Shown here piece by piece: positions 16,946 through 26,097 of a stretch of DNA of 64,000 nt; within the stretch, counting starts at the first letter, position 1; the number at the start of each line of letters is the position of its first letter. Made by a program: the position numbers and the translations under genes. Below the pieces are notes generated by a model that was not told the origin of the DNA, made no database searches, and was given only the letters and a program-made list of their open reading frames with translations. This DNA is from Niastella soli (GTDB lineage: Bacteria; Bacteroidota; Bacteroidia; Chitinophagales; Chitinophagaceae). Location of the stretch: NCBI RefSeq assembly GCF_017742245.1, contig NZ_JAGHKO010000005.1, forward strand, positions 1 through 64,000. The letters run 5' to 3'.

Positions 16946-19900
16946 ATGAAACAAACGACAGCCTTCATAACCCTTTTAGGTCTTTTTCATTTTTCCTATG
17001 CCCAGCAAACCCGTGTAATAACTGATCCCCAGGCAACTTTCAAGCAAGCTAAAGAGTTCTATCAGCGGGAACAATACAGTCTGGCATATCCCTTATTAAA
17101 AGACCTTCAATTACAGCAAACTTCTGCGGATCGCAGTAATCAGACTATTAGTTATCAGGAGATAAAGTATTATTCAATCGTTTGTGCGTTGAAGCAAAAT
17201 GAGGAGGGCGCGGTATTGCAGGCACGAAAATTTATGGAAACGGAAGATAATGCGCCCCGGGTACAAATGATGAGCTTTCACCTGGCGGAATATTATTTCC
17301 GTAATGAAGATCTGCCAGCGGCGGGTTCTTTATACGAAACCACCAGTATCGCCAATTTAAATAATCGTGAAGTGGCCGACATGAAGTTTCATCTCGGTTA
17401 TGTATACTTTACGTTTAAACAATATGACAAGGCCAAGCCCCTGTTTGATGCCATCCGGCAGATGAAGGATGACCCTAATTATGCCGATGCCAACTATTAT
17501 TATGGCTTTATTTGCTTTTATGAAAAGCGCTACAATGATGCGCTAACTGCCTTTTCCGTGGTGGAAGACCATCCCACTTATGGCCGGGTAGTGCCTTTCT
17601 ATATTGCCGGTATCAGGTATTCGCTGGGACAAAAAGAACAGGCCCTGCAATATGCCGAGGCAAAATTGAAAAGAGGTAACCTGTCTTATGATAATCAAAT
17701 GCGCCAGATGGTGGGGCATGCCTATTTTGAGAAAAAGCAATTTGATAAAGCGCTGCCTTACCTGGAGACCTATGTTAACAAGGCCGATAGCATAAAAAGG
17801 GAAGATATTTACGAATTATCATATTGTTATTATGAAGCGAAAAACTGGAATAAAGCAATAAACGGGTTCAAACAGATCAGTGGAAAAGAAGATTCGCTGG
17901 CGCAGAATGCCATGTACTTGTTAGGGGATGCTTATTTAAGAACAGGACAAAAGGCCAATGCGCGTAACGCATTCCTGATGTGTGCCCGCAACAGCAGCAA
18001 CGCAAAACAACAGGAAGTATCGCAATATAATTATGCAAAACTCTCTTATGAGCTCGGTTACCAGGACGTAGCCCTGTCTGAATTTCAGGAGTTTTTGACC
18101 AAATACCCGCAATCAGAATACAGCAATGAAGCCAAGGAGTTACTGGTGAACATGCTGGCCAATACCAACAATTATAAAGACGCCCTTACCTTACTGGAAA
18201 GTGTAAAGAACCCATCGGCCAATGCCAGAAAATTGTACCCTGTCGTATTATACGGCCGGGCCACTGAATTAATAAACGATGGTATGCTGGTAAGCGCCAA
18301 TGACCTGCTTAGCAAAGCCGAGGCCGATGCAAATAATACAGGTGTATTACCACAAATACAGTTCTGGAAAGGGGAGATCTCATACCGGTTGAACAAACTG
18401 GATGATGCCATCCGTTACTTTTTCGAATACCTGAAACGGCCCATTTCTTATATAGAGATAAATCCCGCCAATGCCAATTATAACCTGGGGTATTGCTTTT
18501 TGAAAAGAGAGAACTATAACCAGGCGCTGGGATTTTTTGAAAAGGTGGTAAAAGACCCGAAGATCAATGCCAATCCGCTGGAACAGGATGCTTATGTGCG
18601 TAGCGCCGATTGTTATTATATGAACCGCGATTTCAAAAAGGCGCTGGCGATGTACGACAAAGTGATCAGTTATTCGTGGGCATCGGGTGACTATGCAACG
18701 TTTCAAAAAGCCATGATCACCGGGGTTAGCAATGAAAAAGAGAAGATCAACCTGCTCTCGACCATCAGCCGGCGTTATCCGCAATCGAATTTATCGGCCG
18801 ATGCCAATATGGAAGTGGCCATGACCTATGTAGCGGCTGAACAGTTCCGCGAAGCCCTTCCTTATTTAAAGAATGTGATCAGCGATCCACTTTCATCGTT
18901 AAAGCCAAAAGCTTATTTGAAAATGGGTATCGCTTACTATAACCTGAACAATGACAATGAGGCGCTGAAACAATATACTACCGTACTGCAACAGTTCCCC
19001 AATTCACCGGAAGCAGATGCCGCATTGGAGAACGCGCGTATTATATATGTAGAACAGGGTAAAACAAGCGAATATGTAGCCTTTGCCCGTTCTATGGGTA
19101 AGGAAATTACCAGCAACCAGGAAGATGAGCTGATGTACCAGCAGGCAGAAGTGCAATTCAATAATGGTAATTTCCCCGTTGCAGCTAAGAAATTTGAGGA
19201 ATATCTTACCCGATTCCCCGATGGCAAATTTGCCCTGGAAGCATTGTACTACAAGAGTGAAATTTATAATAACCAGAAAGATTACGCAAAAGCAGCCGAA
19301 GGATATGAGAAGTTATCTGACCTGGTGCCCAATAAATTTGGTGAAAAAGCTTTGTTGAATGCCGCGCGGTTGAACTTCTTTGAAGTGAAGAACTATGAGA
19401 AATCGGAGAAGTATTTTTCCAAACTGAAAGAGTTTGCCACTTCCCAGGAAAACAAACTGGAAGCCATGCGCGGATTGCTTCGCAGTCAGTTTCAGCTACA
19501 AAAATGGACTGATGCGGTTACCAATGCAAAAGACCTGTTGACTCAGAAAGGTATTGGTTCCGATGATAAAGTGATCGCGAATATGGCTATTGCCAAATCG
19601 TTCCAGACTTCTAGCCAGTACGATCAGGCAATAAGCTATTACCGCCAGGTTGTTTCACTGAACAAATCGGCCTATGGTGCCGAAGCGCGGTATGAAATTG
19701 CTAATTGTTTCCTGGTGCAGAACCGCCTGAGCGATGCAGAAAAAGCGGCGTTTGAAGTGGTGAACAAATCAGGCTCCTACGAAACCTGGGTTACCAAAGC
19801 CTATTTGGTATTGGGTGATATTTATCTGAAGCAAAAGGATTATTTCAATGCCAAAGCTACTTTCCAAAGTATTGTAGATAATGCCAAGCTGGAAGACCTG

Positions 19901-19972
19901 CGGCAGGAGGCGGATCGCAAGTTGAAACAAACTCAGGAAGAAGAGAGAAAGAATAGTAAGGTAGGAGGTTAG
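16946..19972 (+). CDS. Large secreted tetratricopeptide-repeat protein, 1008 aa
   Basis: A signal peptide (MKQTTAFITLLGLFHFSYAQ) is followed by TPR-like helical repeats over nearly the whole length, for example FHLGYVYFTFKQYDKAKPLF, MVGHAYFEKKQFDKALPYLE, NLGYCFLKRENYNQALGFFE, KMGIAYYNLNNDNEALKQY and YEIANCFLVQNRLSDAEKAA. It is probably periplasmic and works as a protein-protein scaffold. The next gene, 62 bases on, encodes an outer-membrane barrel, and an HU-CCDC81 gene follows, so an envelope-linked role is likely (inference). The C-terminus (KNSKVGG) runs into a GTTAACCAGTTGATCAG repeat word. Confidence 0.85.
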   Translation: MKQTTAFITLLGLFHFSYAQQTRVITDPQATFKQAKEFYQREQYSLAYPLLKDLQLQQTSADRSNQTISYQEIKYYSIVCALKQNEEGAVLQARKFMETEDNAPRVQMMSFHLAEYYFRNEDLPAAGSLYETTSIANLNNREVADMKFHLGYVYFTFKQYDKAKPLFDAIRQMKDDPNYADANYYYGFICFYEKRYNDALTAFSVVEDHPTYGRVVPFYIAGIRYSLGQKEQALQYAEAKLKRGNLSYDNQMRQMVGHAYFEKKQFDKALPYLETYVNKADSIKREDIYELSYCYYEAKNWNKAINGFKQISGKEDSLAQNAMYLLGDAYLRTGQKANARNAFLMCARNSSNAKQQEVSQYNYAKLSYELGYQDVALSEFQEFLTKYPQSEYSNEAKELLVNMLANTNNYKDALTLLESVKNPSANARKLYPVVLYGRATELINDGMLVSANDLLSKAEADANNTGVLPQIQFWKGEISYRLNKLDDAIRYFFEYLKRPISYIEINPANANYNLGYCFLKRENYNQALGFFEKVVKDPKINANPLEQDAYVRSADCYYMNRDFKKALAMYDKVISYSWASGDYATFQKAMITGVSNEKEKINLLSTISRRYPQSNLSADANMEVAMTYVAAEQFREALPYLKNVISDPLSSLKPKAYLKMGIAYYNLNNDNEALKQYTTVLQQFPNSPEADAALENARIIYVEQGKTSEYVAFARSMGKEITSNQEDELMYQQAEVQFNNGNFPVAAKKFEEYLTRFPDGKFALEALYYKSEIYNNQKDYAKAAEGYEKLSDLVPNKFGEKALLNAARLNFFEVKNYEKSEKYFSKLKEFATSQENKLEAMRGLLRSQFQLQKWTDAVTNAKDLLTQKGIGSDDKVIANMAIAKSFQTSSQYDQAISYYRQVVSLNKSAYGAEARYEIANCFLVQNRLSDAEKAAFEVVNKSGSYETWVTKAYLVLGDIYLKQKDYFNAKATFQSIVDNAKLEDLRQEADRKLKQTQEEERKNSKVGG

Positions 19973-20034
19973 TTAACCAGTTGATCAGTTGACAAGCACC
20001 ATTCACCAAACACAAACAAGCACATTGTTTTCAG

Positions 20035-21702
20035 ATGAATAAACAACTTATAACAATAATTTTCTTAAGCGGTATCCTGGGCGCTGCACGCGTGCAGGCG
20101 CAGGAGCCTAATAAAGGAAAGACCATTGATGTAACTTCTCAATTTAAACCGGTATTGCGGGAAGCGTCAAAGATCAATTTTAATGCAACCGAGCCAGCGG
20201 TAGATACTACCAAACCCAGGCTCAATTATAATATTCCTGCACAGAATTTATTTTTCAGTTATCAGCCCGCAGGCGTAAATCCGGTTGCATTGAAAGTAGA
20301 TTCACTCAGCTCCTGGCAATACAGCAATTTTATAAAAGCGGGTATAGGTAATATTCATCAGCCCTATGTAAAAGCAGGCTTTAGCTTTGGCGATGGCAAG
20401 CAAACCTTCTTTAATCTTTTTGCCAATCACTATACGTCAAAAGGGGACCTGCCTTATCAAAAGAACAGTCAAACCAGTGTGGGCGCCGCTGCTACCTATA
20501 AAACCACTAAAAACGTAGAATGGAATGGTAGTTTGGGTTTCCGCAGCGACGATTATTATTTGTATGGCTACAAGCCAGATACCCTTAAGACATTCTCGAA
20601 GGATGATCTGAAACAGCGTTTTCAAACCATTGAAGGTAAAGTTGATTTCCGTAATATGGCGCCCACCGAGTATGGGTTGAATTATCACCCAAGCATAAAG
20701 GTGAGCAGCTTTAATGATAACCTCAGCAATGCACCCAAAGGCAGTGAAATAAATACGGTAGTGAACCTGCCACTGGAAAAAACATTTGATGAGAAGATCG
20801 CATTTGGTATAGGCGCTACCGCTGATCTTACTAACTATAAGTTCGGTGATAAGGGCAATAAAACAACTATCCAGAATAATTTATACCAACTCGCAGCAGC
20901 CCTTTCGGTTAAAACCGATAACATATATCTGCATGCCGGGATCTCGCCCATCTGGGACCAGAAGAAATTTCACATGCTGCCCGATATCATGGCCGACATT
21001 TCTACCAACGATAAAAAACTTACGCTGCAATTGGGTTTTGTAGGTGGATATCAAAAAGGTTCTTACCAGCGTATGGCAGCTATCAATCCCTGGTTGGCGC
21101 AGCCCGATACCCTGATGAATACCCGTTCCATTGATCTGTACGGAGGAATAAAAGGTTCGCTGGGAGATCATTTTACATATGCAGCAAAACTGGGCCTGGT
21201 TACTTATCACAATATGCCATTGTTTGTTAATAATTACGTTACTGACTCTACTGGTAAAAACTTCCTGATCTTTTATGAACCCAGGATGAATAATCTGCAA
21301 TTGCATAGTGAAATCGGCTATACTATTGGTGAAACGTTCAGTGCTACAGCCGGGTTAACCTGGAATAATTACTATAACCTGGAAAAGGCAAATGGCGCAT
21401 ATGGGTTAATTCCCATGGAATTCAATGCCGCGGTGCGTTGGCAAATGATAAAAGACCTGTTCTTTTACAGCGAACTGTTTACCTGGACAAAACCCCGGTA
21501 CCTTTCTAAAAATGGCGAAAGCTACAAAGGAGATGACGCTTTTGACCTCAATGCAGGCGCCGAGTTCCGAATCACAAAGAACTTTAATTTGTGGATCCAG
21601 CTTAATAATTTGTTAAATGATGAGTACCAGCGCTGGAACCAGTACCAGGTATTTGGATTCAGTTTTATGGGTGGTATAACTTATTCATTTAATACGAAAT
21701 AG
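20035..21702 (+). CDS. Outer-membrane beta-barrel protein, 555 aa
   Basis: The signal peptide ends near AARVQAQ. The mature start carries TIDVTSQFKPVLREASKINF, a motif I associate with a Bacteroidota family of TonB-receptor-like barrels paired with TPR genes. Alternating amphipathic strands fill the rest (FIKAGIGNIHQPYVKAGFSF, WNGSLGFRSDDYYLYGYKPD), ending LNNLLNDEYQRWNQYQVFG and a final strand FSFMGGITYSFNTK with aromatic residues near the end, as expected for barrel insertion. It lacks a plug domain, so it is not a full TonB-dependent receptor. Its ligand is unknown. It likely shares an operon with the TPR protein. Confidence 0.82.
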   Translation: MNKQLITIIFLSGILGAARVQAQEPNKGKTIDVTSQFKPVLREASKINFNATEPAVDTTKPRLNYNIPAQNLFFSYQPAGVNPVALKVDSLSSWQYSNFIKAGIGNIHQPYVKAGFSFGDGKQTFFNLFANHYTSKGDLPYQKNSQTSVGAAATYKTTKNVEWNGSLGFRSDDYYLYGYKPDTLKTFSKDDLKQRFQTIEGKVDFRNMAPTEYGLNYHPSIKVSSFNDNLSNAPKGSEINTVVNLPLEKTFDEKIAFGIGATADLTNYKFGDKGNKTTIQNNLYQLAAALSVKTDNIYLHAGISPIWDQKKFHMLPDIMADISTNDKKLTLQLGFVGGYQKGSYQRMAAINPWLAQPDTLMNTRSIDLYGGIKGSLGDHFTYAAKLGLVTYHNMPLFVNNYVTDSTGKNFLIFYEPRMNNLQLHSEIGYTIGETFSATAGLTWNNYYNLEKANGAYGLIPMEFNAAVRWQMIKDLFFYSELFTWTKPRYLSKNGESYKGDDAFDLNAGAEFRITKNFNLWIQLNNLLNDEYQRWNQYQVFGFSFMGGITYSFNTK

Positions 21703-21790
21703 GCCGAACGCCGAACGCTCAACGCGGAACGCAGGACTGTCCCAAATGGCAGCTTTGGCGTTAAGCGTTGAGCGTTTTGCTTTTAGCGTG
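21703..21790. repeat. GAACGC / GCGTTGAGCG inverted repeat
   Basis: CCGAACGCCGAACGCTCAACGC on the left pairs in part with GGCGTTAAGCGTTGAGCGTT on the right. It follows the barrel gene and may end its transcript. Confidence 0.6.
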
Positions 21791-21874
21791 AATGGGGATA
21801 AAGGTTTTATGAAGTTTGTGTTTCCATTACCGGAAAATTTTTGTTCTTTGCAGAAGTAAACAAAGGATATTATT

Positions 21875-22570
21875 ATGAATAATGTGCTGGTAAGTTATCT
21901 GCTTCAACATAAAAGCATCAGTATTCCCGGGTTGGGTTCCATGTACATTGAGCGCATCCCGGCGCAAACTGACTTTGTAAACCGTCGAATTTTGCCCCCT
22001 GACTATCATTTTCGTTTTGATAAATACTTTGATGCCCCGGATAAAGATTTCTTCACCTATCTGGCCAAGCAACAGAACATTGCCGATTATGAAGCCATAA
22101 AATGGTATAATGAATGGGCCTATGAATTGCGAAACAAACTTCGCGAAGGGCACCCTGTTGAATGGGCAGGCATAGGGACCCTGAAGAAAGACATCTCAGG
22201 AGAAATAGTATTTGAATCAGCTGGCCGTATTCCCAGCTTACAGGAACCAACGCCGGCCAACCGCGTAATTCACAGCCACTCCCAGCATACCATGCTGGTG
22301 GGCGATCAGGAAGTGACCCGTAAGATCTCTAATATAGATAGTCCGGCAGAAACAAATGAGAATAATGTTGTATCTGGTGAGGAACAGCAACAGGCTCCGT
22401 CTGAACCATATCATTATCCATGGGAAGAGGAGAAGCCCAAAAAGAAATGGTGGTTATTTGCCCTGCTTATAGCCGCGTTGGCGCTGAGTGTGATCTTTTT
22501 CAGGGTGTATAAAAGCGGATTTGTTACCTCCGCGGCAGGAAACCATCAGCCGATCAACGCAGCACCTTAA
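21875..22570 (+). CDS. HU-CCDC81 domain protein with one membrane anchor
   Basis: This 231-aa protein starts with the HU-CCDC81 type of the HU/IHF fold, expanded in Bacteroidota: VLVSYLLQHKSISIPGLGSM, VNRRILPPDYHFRFD, and a second lobe with AYELRNKLREGHPVEWAGIG. A polar linker (about 125-185) leads to KKKWWLFALLIAALALSVIFF, a single membrane helix, and about 20 residues outside. Related proteins usually carry a C-terminal SPOR domain that binds peptidoglycan; none is visible here. It may tether DNA or a protein partner to the inner membrane (inference). It follows the TPR/barrel pair, and a methyltransferase gene lies 54 bases downstream. Confidence 0.85.
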   Translation: MNNVLVSYLLQHKSISIPGLGSMYIERIPAQTDFVNRRILPPDYHFRFDKYFDAPDKDFFTYLAKQQNIADYEAIKWYNEWAYELRNKLREGHPVEWAGIGTLKKDISGEIVFESAGRIPSLQEPTPANRVIHSHSQHTMLVGDQEVTRKISNIDSPAETNENNVVSGEEQQQAPSEPYHYPWEEEKPKKKWWLFALLIAALALSVIFFRVYKSGFVTSAAGNHQPINAAP

Positions 22571-22624
22571 TTTTCTTTTAAACTAATAGGATTCTTTCTT
22601 TTCTTTGCAGGCCATAAACACCTG

Positions 22625-23524
22625 ATGTCGTCACCTATACATTATACTACCTGCCCTGCCTGCGATTCGTCAGACATTCATCGCGTACTGGCAACCAAAG
22701 ATCATACGGTTTCGCATAAAATATTTGAAATTTGGGAGTGTCGCCGTTGCACCATGCGATTCACCCAGGATGTACCCCAACAGAATGATATAGGCGCTTA
22801 TTATCAGTCAGACGACTATATTTCACACAGTAATACCAGCAAGGGACTGGTGAACAGGTTATACCTTAAAGTGCGCGAACGCAGTTTGAAAAATAAAAGG
22901 AAACTGGTACAGGGTTATACCAATGCGGAAAGCATGCCCCGGCTGCTGGATGTTGGTTGCGGTATTGGTGCGTTTATGGACCATATGCGGCAACATGGCT
23001 GGCTGACAGAAGGGATTGAGCCCAGTGAAGTTGCCCGGGAAAATGCCGTAAAACAGTACGGTCTGTATGTTTACCCACCCGATAAATTCTTTGATCCTAC
23101 TTTAGGCAATTTTGATGTGATCACCATGTGGCATGTGCTGGAGCATGTACACCTGCTGAATGAATATATGTTCCGGCTGAAAGAATTGCTGCGTCCGCAA
23201 GGCACCCTCTTCATTGCTGTGCCTAATTATACCAGCCTCGACGCTTCAAAGTACCAGGAAAACTGGGCTGCATACGATGTGCCCCGGCATTTGTATCATT
23301 TTTCGCCAGAATCCATGCGGTTACTGCTCGAAAAACATGGACTTGTTTTACGTTCGGTAAAACCTATGTGGTTCGATAGTTTTTATGTAAGCATGTTGAG
23401 TGAAAAGTACAAAACAGGGAAAGAAAGTGTGCTTAAAGGCGGTATTATGGGCTCCATTTCGAATTTGAATACCCTCTTTCATAAAGAACAATGCAGTTCG
23501 TTGATCTATGTGATTGGCAAGTAA
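22625..23524 (+). CDS. Class I SAM-dependent methyltransferase with N-terminal Cys4 motif
   Basis: This 299-aa cytoplasmic enzyme has a probable zinc-binding start: CPAC near residue 11 and CRRC near residue 38. The Rossmann methyltransferase core follows, with LLDVGCGIGAFMDHM (SAM-binding motif I), ITMWHVLEHVHLL and LRPQGTLFIAVPNY. This type is common in Bacteroidota and is often linked to sugar or lipid modification; the substrate is unknown. TTTCTTTG ends 17 bases before the ATG and resembles the -7 box. The downstream gap is filled with GGCAATCG words. Confidence 0.87.
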   Translation: MSSPIHYTTCPACDSSDIHRVLATKDHTVSHKIFEIWECRRCTMRFTQDVPQQNDIGAYYQSDDYISHSNTSKGLVNRLYLKVRERSLKNKRKLVQGYTNAESMPRLLDVGCGIGAFMDHMRQHGWLTEGIEPSEVARENAVKQYGLYVYPPDKFFDPTLGNFDVITMWHVLEHVHLLNEYMFRLKELLRPQGTLFIAVPNYTSLDASKYQENWAAYDVPRHLYHFSPESMRLLLEKHGLVLRSVKPMWFDSFYVSMLSEKYKTGKESVLKGGIMGSISNLNTLFHKEQCSSLIYVIGK

Positions 23525-23750
23525 ATCTCGGCAATCGTGAATCGGCAATCGTGAATCGGCAATCGGCAATCGGCAGTCGGCAATGGGCCACTAAAGTTCG
23601 AGACTCGCTTATTAATGCGTGAAACGGCAATGGCTCACGAAATCCGGGACTCACTTTCCGCAATCGACGGTGTCGGCAATCCATCTTCGCCAAGACGAGT
23701 CAGCCCTTGTGATCGGCAACCGGGACCTGAAATGTAATCGCCAATTAAGA
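23525..23750. repeat. GGCAATCGTGAATC-type repeat
   Basis: A tandem of GGCAATCGTGAATC and GGCAATC words occupies about 23527-23590, with degenerate copies to about 23730. It fills the gap between the convergent methyltransferase and glutaminyl cyclotransferase genes. Confidence 0.75.
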
Positions 23751-23766
23751 AACTGGCGAACCTATT

Positions 23767-24597
23767 TTACTGGATCTTTATTTCATAAATAAATGGCCAT
23801 CTTTTGCCGGTAACCAACAGTTGACCGGTTTCTTTATTATAGGCTATCCCGTTCAATACATCAGCACCAGGACGCAGCGAGGCCGCTTCTTTCTGCAAGT
23901 TTTCCAGGTTGATCTTTCCCACCACATTACCCGTTTCAGGGTCAATTTTCAGGATATAGTTTGTTTCCCACTGGTTGGCGTAAATAAACCCGTTTACATA
24001 CTCCAACTCATTGATATTGGTCACCGGGCCGTTGTTATCTGTTACCCGTTGAATGTAAGCCAATTTAACAGAGTCGGGGCTAATGTAATAGAGGTTGCTG
24101 CTGCCATCACTCATGATCAGGTGGGTGGAGTCGTGCGTAAGGCCCCAGCCTTCCTGTGCAGGGATCTTGAATTCCTTGATCAGTTTAAACGTATTGGCGT
24201 CGTATACAAAACCAACATGGCTGGTCCAGGTGAGGTGATACAGTTTATCGTTAAAAAAAGTAATGCCTTCACCAAAATACTTTGTTTTATCCAGCTTTAC
24301 TTTTGAGGCTACTTTACCGGTTTTCAGATCGGCGATACCAAATTCAGAGGGGTAAGGGCTTTCATCTGCATTACCGCCCGAACTTTCGAATAATTGTCCT
24401 TTATAGAATTCCAGTCCTTCCGTAAAATAGGACGTATCATGGGGGTATTTATTTACTACAGCGTATTGAATGACCGGAGGGGCTGCGTTTACGTTATTGT
24501 TGGAATCACCTGCATTATTGGCGCTGGCATTGTTATTACCGTTACAGGCAGCCAGGGTGGTCAACAAAGCGGTAGCCGCAAAAAGTAATTTCTTCAT
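23767..24597 (-). CDS. Glutaminyl-peptide cyclotransferase, lipoprotein
   Basis: This 276-aa protein is of the beta-propeller (plant/bacterial) glutaminyl cyclotransferase family, which turns N-terminal Gln into pyroglutamate. The N-terminus MKKLLFAATALLTTLAAC is a lipoprotein signal peptide with Cys18, followed by an Asn-rich spacer. The family signatures are clear: YPHDTSYFTEGLEFYKG, LFESSGGNADESPY, YFGEGITFFNDKLYHLTW, GWGLTHD, INELEYVNGFIYANQW and DVLNGIAYN near the end. It likely acts at the envelope on exported proteins, many of which have Gln after the signal cleavage site in this phylum. It is a single gene. Confidence 0.92.
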   Translation of the reverse strand: MKKLLFAATALLTTLAACNGNNNASANNAGDSNNNVNAAPPVIQYAVVNKYPHDTSYFTEGLEFYKGQLFESSGGNADESPYPSEFGIADLKTGKVASKVKLDKTKYFGEGITFFNDKLYHLTWTSHVGFVYDANTFKLIKEFKIPAQEGWGLTHDSTHLIMSDGSSNLYYISPDSVKLAYIQRVTDNNGPVTNINELEYVNGFIYANQWETNYILKIDPETGNVVGKINLENLQKEAASLRPGADVLNGIAYNKETGQLLVTGKRWPFIYEIKIQ

Positions 24598-24737
24598 AAT
24601 ATCATGAATATATGGACGTAAGCTATAAAAATACGATCGGAAAGATAAGTAAAGCTAAAAGAATAATTAATTTTTGGATTTATGGGGAGATTTTATAGTA
24701 TTAGCATTTGGAACCCGTTCCTTAACTAGTTGAAAAA

Positions 24738-25149
24738 ATGGAAGAACTGGAATTACCGCCATCAGATGAGACATTCTTAACAAAGTATGGCAAAATCATT
24801 GGTTTTATCATTTTCCTTGTAATTGCTATTTACTATTCAAAGAGCAAGACAGACAGGGTCGAAAAATATGGTGTTATTACAGTTGCCAAAGCAATAGAAT
24901 ATGAAGCGGCGGAGCAAGGATCAAGTACATTTATTCATATTTATTTGGGGAATAAAATCATTTCAAACTCATGTTACCTCTAGTTGTTATTATTGCGTTG
25001 GGAAATTTTACTTTATTAAGGTGTTGAAAGATGATCCGGATGATCATCCTTTGATTTATATGGATAAACCTGTGCCTGACTGCATAATTGAGAATGTTAA
25101 ATACTTTGAAGGATGGAATGAATTCCCTACCTGTGATAGCTTAAAATAA
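24738..25149 (+). pseudogene. Frameshifted small membrane protein
   Basis: Two overlapping frames look like one gene broken by a one-base shift. The first (24738-24983) encodes a soluble start, a membrane segment (IIGFIIFLVIAIYYSKSK) and ends at CYL-stop. The second frame continues to 25149 with SCYYCVGKFYFIKVLKDDP and PLIYMDKPVPDCI, which reads like the natural C-terminal half. Joining them near 24975 gives a protein of about 136 residues with no stop. The cause may be a real mutation or a sequencing error. The function is unknown; the C-terminal half recalls small Bacteroidota membrane proteins with a CxxC. Confidence 0.6.
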
Positions 25150-25272
25150 AATTTGCAACTGTATTTATGACCTTTTATCACCAGCTATATAAAAAACAAC
25201 TGCTAAATTTTTTGCAGATGTAATTTTTTTATCTGAAATTAGGATCGCGATATAAAACCAAAACTTGCCATT

Positions 25273-25857
25273 TTGAATGATCCTAATCATCTCAGATCAC
25301 TTCAGGAGCGTATTGCTTTGTATGAAGATATGCAGGCTTATCACGAACTGTACAATCTTTTCTTTCACAATCTTCATCGTTTTTGCTTCTCTTTTGTAAA
25401 GTCGGCAGAAGCCGCCGAGGAAATTGTTTCTGATGTATTTATCAAACTATGGCAGATCAGGAACAAGCTGCCGGAAATAACCAACCTGAAGGTATATCTG
25501 TACCAGATTGCCAAGAACTTTTGCCTTAATTATATAACCCGTCATTTCAAAAACCCCGTAACAAGTCTCGACGAAATAAATATTGAGACAGTTATCAGTC
25601 TCGATAATCCCGAAGAACTTTGTATTTCTGCCGATCTCATCAACACCATTCAACAGACCATCAGGCAATTGCCACCGCAATGCCGGCTCATCTTTCAAAT
25701 GGTAAAGGAGGATGGTATGCGCTATAAAGAGGTGGCCGATGTACTGCAGGTTTCTGTGCTCACGGTGCGTAATCAGGTTGCTATTGCTACGAAGAAAATT
25801 GCTGAGACCTTGCCTGCTTATATAGGCCAAAGGCAAAGGGCAGAGGGTAAAAGATAG
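25273..25857 (+). CDS. ECF-type RNA polymerase sigma-70 factor
   Basis: This 194-aa regulator has sigma region 2 (LYNLFFHNLHRFCFSFVKSA, EEIVSDVFIKLWQIR) and region 4 (IRQLPPQCRLIFQMVKEDGM, RYKEVADVLQVSVLTVRNQV). It matches the Bacteroidota group paired with FecR anti-sigma factors. It starts at TTG; the frame is closed by a TAG ten codons upstream and the next ATG would remove the start of region 2. It should direct RNA polymerase to the SusC/SusD operon of PUL 1 once released by FecR (inference). Its last codons (GQRQRAEGKR) lead straight into a GGCAATCGGC repeat. Confidence 0.92.
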   Translation: MNDPNHLRSLQERIALYEDMQAYHELYNLFFHNLHRFCFSFVKSAEAAEEIVSDVFIKLWQIRNKLPEITNLKVYLYQIAKNFCLNYITRHFKNPVTSLDEINIETVISLDNPEELCISADLINTIQQTIRQLPPQCRLIFQMVKEDGMRYKEVADVLQVSVLTVRNQVAIATKKIAETLPAYIGQRQRAEGKR

Positions 25858-25990
25858 TCGGCAATCGGCAATCGGTCTCGGCTCAGCCGAGAGCAATCGG
25901 CAATCGATTTTTGGCGCCGCAAGGTAATTATTAATCTCAACAGTCGCGAGTCCACTCACAACTCACAACTCACAACTCACAACTCACCTC
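25858..25990. repeat. GGCAATCGG and ACTCACA repeats with a GC-rich palindrome
   Basis: GGCAATCGGCAATCGG words flank the palindrome CTCGGCTCAGCCGAG at about 25876-25892. The same palindrome recurs near 36.3 kb. Then ACTCACAACTCACAACTCAC occurs in tandem at about 25953-25986. There is no gene. Confidence 0.75.
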
Positions 25991-26097
25991 TTGAGACTTG
26001 CTCTCTTTTTCACCTCCATCACCCCTATTAACTTTTTTTCTCCTCCTTTGGTACATCTGCAAACAAACCCTTGTCTTAAGAGATACAGCCCATTATT

